Of a stretch of DNA of 35,489 bases, positions 32,629 to 35,489 are shown one piece after another. The stretch is from a bacterium (GTDB lineage: Bacteria; UBP14; UBA6098). The stretch is taken from the NCBI GenBank assembly GCA_003645085.1, contig QNEE01000004.1, positions 1 through 35,489 of the forward strand. The letters are read 5' to 3'. The notes beneath the pieces are model-generated. The model was not told the DNA's origin. It worked only from the letters and a program-made list of their open reading frames with translations, and made no database searches. Positions within the stretch are counted from its first letter, which is position 1, and each line of letters begins with the position of its first letter. The position numbers and the translations under genes were made by a program.

Positions 32629-34413
32629 GTGAAACCGCGTCGATTTGCCATACGGTCTAATAGGTATATGTTTTTCTCGGTCGGAGTGCTTTTTCTTATT
32701 CTATTCGGGAACATATTTAGGCTGCAGGTCGTTAAGGGGAGTTATTATTATCGGCTCAGCGAGAGCAACCGTATCCGAATCGTTCCGAAACGCGCCGCCC
32801 GAGGCCAAATACTCGACCGGCGGGGGCGGATACTTGTAGATAACAAGCCGACCTATACGATTAGCGTTCTTCCATTCGAATTCAAACCGACGCAAGAGGT
32901 CGTCGCGCGCCTCGAGAAACTACTCGATATAACGAAGCAGGACATCGAAAAGAACCTAAAACGTGGCGGTATCGCACCGTATTCGCCGGTGCCGATAAAA
33001 CGTCAGGTCGATTTCGAGACGGTTAGCTATCTCGAAGAGCATCTGCTCGATTTCCCCGGGGTTATTTACGAGGTCGAACCGGTGCGTATCTATCCATATC
33101 ACAGCCATGCCGCGCACACAATCGGTTATATAGGCGAAATAAATATCCCCGAACTGAGAGCCTTATATAAAAAAGGATATAAAGCGGGTGATTTTGTCGG
33201 TAAACTTGGAGTGGAGAAAGCTTTCGATTGGTATCTTCGTGGTAAAGACGGCGCAGATTATCTCGAGGTCAGGGTTACCGGCGAAGTAGTCGGTCCGGTC
33301 GAAGGAAGACCGAACGTCCCCGCGATTCCGGGCGCGCAAATCGTTACGACAATCGACCTCGACCTGCAGGCCTACGCCGAAACGTTGATGGCCGGTATCG
33401 GGACAGGGGTATTTATCGCTATGGACCCGGGAAACGGTGAAATTCTCGCTATGGTCTCGCGTCCCGGGTTCGACTTGGGGCTTTTCACGGAGACTATTAC
33501 CGACAGTATTTGGCAGCTTCTAAACGACCCGGAAACGCATCCGCTTTTAAATCGGGCTACTCAGGGAACCTATCCACCAGCCTCGATATTTAAACTCGTT
33601 ACTGCTCACGGTGCCGTCGACGAGGGTATCGCGAATGCGAACACGTGCCTCGAGCCCTGCCGCGGGAGTATCTGGTATGGCGACAGGTGGTTCAACTGCT
33701 GGAACCGGCGTGGGCACGGGAATATCAACCTGATACAGGCTATCGCGCAAAGCTGTGATGTCTATTTTTACCAGCTTGCGTTATATCTCGGTCTCGATAA
33801 ATGGAGCGAACTCGCAAAGGAAAGCGGTTTTGGAAAACCGACCGGAATCGATATCACTCCCGAAGCGTCCGGTTTTATCCCCGACAGAGATTATTATAAT
33901 CGCCGTTACGGCGGCCGGCGTGGGTGGGGTGCTGGCGTCCTTCTGAACCTGTGTATCGGCCAGGGCGAGGTTCTCGTTACGCCGATACAACTTGCGCAGT
34001 ATATTTGCGCGGTCGCTAACGGGGGAACAATATACAGGCCGAAAGTCGTCCGCGAGATACGCCCCCCGATGGATAGACCGCTGGTGGTCAAGGACGAAAT
34101 CACTGGACGGATACCCGCGTCTCCCGAAGCGATACGTATCGTTAAAGAAGGGATGGTCGCGGCGGTCAACGAACCACTCGGCACCGGCATCTGGGCGTAT
34201 TTGCCGGATATCGTTATCGCAGGGAAAACAGGCACCGCGCAGAATCCTCACGGCGAAAATCATGCCTGGTTCGTATGTTTCGCTCCGGCCGATAATCCTA
34301 AAGTAATGGTTCTCCTGCTCGTCGAGCAAGGTGGTTCTGGGGGTAACTGGGCCTACCTACCACGGAATTTCATCTGGTATTACTTCAACGTCTACGAGCC
34401 GAGGATATCGTGA
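32629..34413 (+). CDS. mrdA: Penicillin-binding protein 2 (elongasome transpeptidase)
   Basis: 594 residues from GTG 32629. One N-terminal membrane helix (about 13-33), a non-catalytic pedestal domain (RGQILDRRGRILVDNKP, HTIGYIGEINIPEL, GKLGVEKAFDWYLRG), then the transpeptidase domain. Its active-site motifs are S319-x-x-K322 in PPASIFKLV, S375-C-D, and K533-T-G in AGKTGTAQ. It cross-links peptidoglycan during side-wall growth together with RodA. The stop overlaps the rodA GTG (GTGA). Confidence 0.96.
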   Translation: MKPRRFAIRSNRYMFFSVGVLFLILFGNIFRLQVVKGSYYYRLSESNRIRIVPKRAARGQILDRRGRILVDNKPTYTISVLPFEFKPTQEVVARLEKLLDITKQDIEKNLKRGGIAPYSPVPIKRQVDFETVSYLEEHLLDFPGVIYEVEPVRIYPYHSHAAHTIGYIGEINIPELRALYKKGYKAGDFVGKLGVEKAFDWYLRGKDGADYLEVRVTGEVVGPVEGRPNVPAIPGAQIVTTIDLDLQAYAETLMAGIGTGVFIAMDPGNGEILAMVSRPGFDLGLFTETITDSIWQLLNDPETHPLLNRATQGTYPPASIFKLVTAHGAVDEGIANANTCLEPCRGSIWYGDRWFNCWNRRGHGNINLIQAIAQSCDVYFYQLALYLGLDKWSELAKESGFGKPTGIDITPEASGFIPDRDYYNRRYGGRRGWGAGVLLNLCIGQGEVLVTPIQLAQYICAVANGGTIYRPKVVREIRPPMDRPLVVKDEITGRIPASPEAIRIVKEGMVAAVNEPLGTGIWAYLPDIVIAGKTGTAQNPHGENHAWFVCFAPADNPKVMVLLLVEQGGSGGNWAYLPRNFIWYYFNVYEPRIS

Positions 34414-35489
34414 AACGCTCTATAGACTGGACATTGCTGATTTCCGCGCTAATACTCGCATCTATTGGCGTATTCCTGAATTACAGCGCCTCTCCGGCGA
34501 GCGGATTATGGCTACGCCAGCTTATCTACCTCGGTATCGGAGTTGTAGTGATGGTCGTTGTCTGGCGGATACCGATGCGCGTTCATTACTCGATAGGCTG
34601 GATTTATTATGCGATTGCGATTGTCATCCTCGGCGCGGCGCTGCTTCAATCGGGCGAGGTCAAACGATGGATACATATCGGACCGATAGGATTCCAGCCG
34701 TCGGAGTTCGCGAAACTGGCGGTGGCGCTGGGTGTGGCGCGCTATTTATACGACCGCAAAAAGGAAATCGAAACGCCGAGAACGATTATTGGTGCGATTA
34801 TTATGATAGCCATCCCGTTCGCGATAGTTATGGGCCAGCCGGACCTCGGCACCGCGATGGTTTTCACCGCGATACTCGTCGCAACGCTATACACGGCGGG
34901 TATGAGCGAGTTGACGCTGTTTCTTCTTGGAAGTCCTTTTTTATCGCTGATTTCCGCTGTCCACTGGATACCGTGGGCGGTTTTTTATGTGATACTGCTG
35001 ATAATTCTCTGGCGCGCGCGAGTTCGGTTGGCGGTATTTCTACCGGCAACTCTCGGGAACCTGATTATCGGCGTTCTCACTCCGGCTATATGGCGAAGTA
35101 TCCACGAATACCAGAAAGAGCGTATTCTGGTTTTTCTCGACCCGGGGCGCGACCCGTTTGGAACCGGATACCAGATAATCCAGAGTAAAATCGCTATAGG
35201 CAGCGGGCAGTTCTGGGGCAAAGGTTTTCTCGAGGGCACTCAGGTCAAACTCGCGTTTCTTCCAGCGAAACACACCGATTTCATTTTCGCGGTTCTCGGA
35301 GAGCAGTTCGGCCTTATCGGCTCTATAATAGTGCTCGGGCTTTTCCTGCTGATATTTTATAGAGTTCTCCGCATTGCCGATGAAGCCCGGAATCTTTATA
35401 CTCGACTCGTGGCGATAGCTGTGGGTGCGGTGTTGTTTTTCGGTGCGTTCGTCAATATTGGTATGGTTACCGGCATAATGCCTGTAACC
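34410..35489 (+). CDS. rodA: Peptidoglycan glycosyltransferase RodA, 3' end outside window
   Basis: 360 codons visible from GTG 34410 and still open at the window edge; the usual SEDS length is about 370-420. About nine membrane helices are covered. SEDS signatures: RWIHIGPIGFQPSEFAKLAV, GQPDLGTAMVF, FLDPGRDPFGTGYQIIQSKI, FLPAKHTDFIFAVLGEQFGLIGS (catalytic-region aspartate) and NIGMVTGIMPVT at the edge. It polymerises lipid II with PBP2. An unrelated frame across the same bases is not a gene. Confidence 0.96.
   Translation, partial: MKRSIDWTLLISALILASIGVFLNYSASPASGLWLRQLIYLGIGVVVMVVVWRIPMRVHYSIGWIYYAIAIVILGAALLQSGEVKRWIHIGPIGFQPSEFAKLAVALGVARYLYDRKKEIETPRTIIGAIIMIAIPFAIVMGQPDLGTAMVFTAILVATLYTAGMSELTLFLLGSPFLSLISAVHWIPWAVFYVILLIILWRARVRLAVFLPATLGNLIIGVLTPAIWRSIHEYQKERILVFLDPGRDPFGTGYQIIQSKIAIGSGQFWGKGFLEGTQVKLAFLPAKHTDFIFAVLGEQFGLIGSIIVLGLFLLIFYRVLRIADEARNLYTRLVAIAVGAVLFFGAFVNIGMVTGIMPVT

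Noticed and set aside
32273-32632. A 119-codon frame between mreD and mrdA
   Set aside because: Its codons translate the spacer's 7-base repeats and show no protein-like pattern; the frame looks like a by-product of repeats.
32629-34413. The SxN motif of PBP2 reads SCD
   Set aside because: PBP2 proteins commonly have aspartate at this third position (SxD), so it is not a defect.
34331-35188. A 285-codon plus-strand frame over the rodA region
   Set aside because: It is the wrong frame: the frame starting at GTG 34410 carries all SEDS motifs and remains open to the window end.

Overview
The window is bacterial chromosome of roughly 50% GC with densely packed genes, many overlapping as ATGA, TTGA or TAATG, and with frequent TTG and GTG starts. 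Two secreted proteins end in a YPNPFN-type C-terminal domain, the type IX secretion sorting signal typical of the Fibrobacterota-Chlorobiota-Bacteroidota (FCB) group and allied uncultured phyla. The sequence does not let me name the phylum more closely. It is Gram-negative-like and probably rod-shaped, since the right end carries mreC, mreD, mrdA and rodA.

Layout. 1-2579 (+): the end of a GNAT-like protein, a sugar-nucleotide epimerase-like SDR and an L,D-transpeptidase. 2630-9588 (-): two adjacent exported proteins whose sorting domains are almost identical over 216 bp, a CPBP-like membrane protein without its usual histidines, a PLD nuclease-like protein, an exported protein of the group often labelled asparagine synthetase B, and a PSP1/RicT protein. 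9796-11516 (+): rpiB and glyA. 11591-12900 (+): an AT-richer two-gene cassette of unknown function. 12948-27620 (+): a long surface-glycan locus. It has several GT2 enzymes, a GT4, a GT39-like membrane transferase, a NodB-type deacetylase, a methyltransferase, SDR epimerases, a YbhN/LPG-synthase-like membrane protein, a UbiA-type phosphoribosyltransferase-like enzyme and a WecA-like initiating transferase. Part of it (16470-19862) is clearly AT-richer and looks acquired. 27617-30839 (+): accA, a fold-type II PLP enzyme, a Trm112-like protein and a PTS EIIA/PtsN-like protein. 30895 to the end (+): the rod-shape operon, with rodA cut by the window edge.

How the genes fit together. The glycan locus can plausibly make and assemble a polyprenyl-linked surface polysaccharide: nucleotide-sugar epimerases supply substrates, the WecA-like enzyme starts on a lipid carrier, GT2 and GT4 enzymes extend, polyprenol-phosphate sugar synthases feed the GT39-like membrane transferase, and the deacetylase and methyltransferase modify. 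The right end makes and shapes peptidoglycan.

Sequence-level oddities stand out more than any single gene. GATC occurs once in 35.5 kb by eye, and I found no GTAC. The sorting-domain segment shared by two neighbouring genes is built of nested inverted repeats read in frame. Many spacers carry degenerate 7-bp tandem repeats. A broken nucleotidyltransferase gene runs into a multi-palindrome intergenic element.
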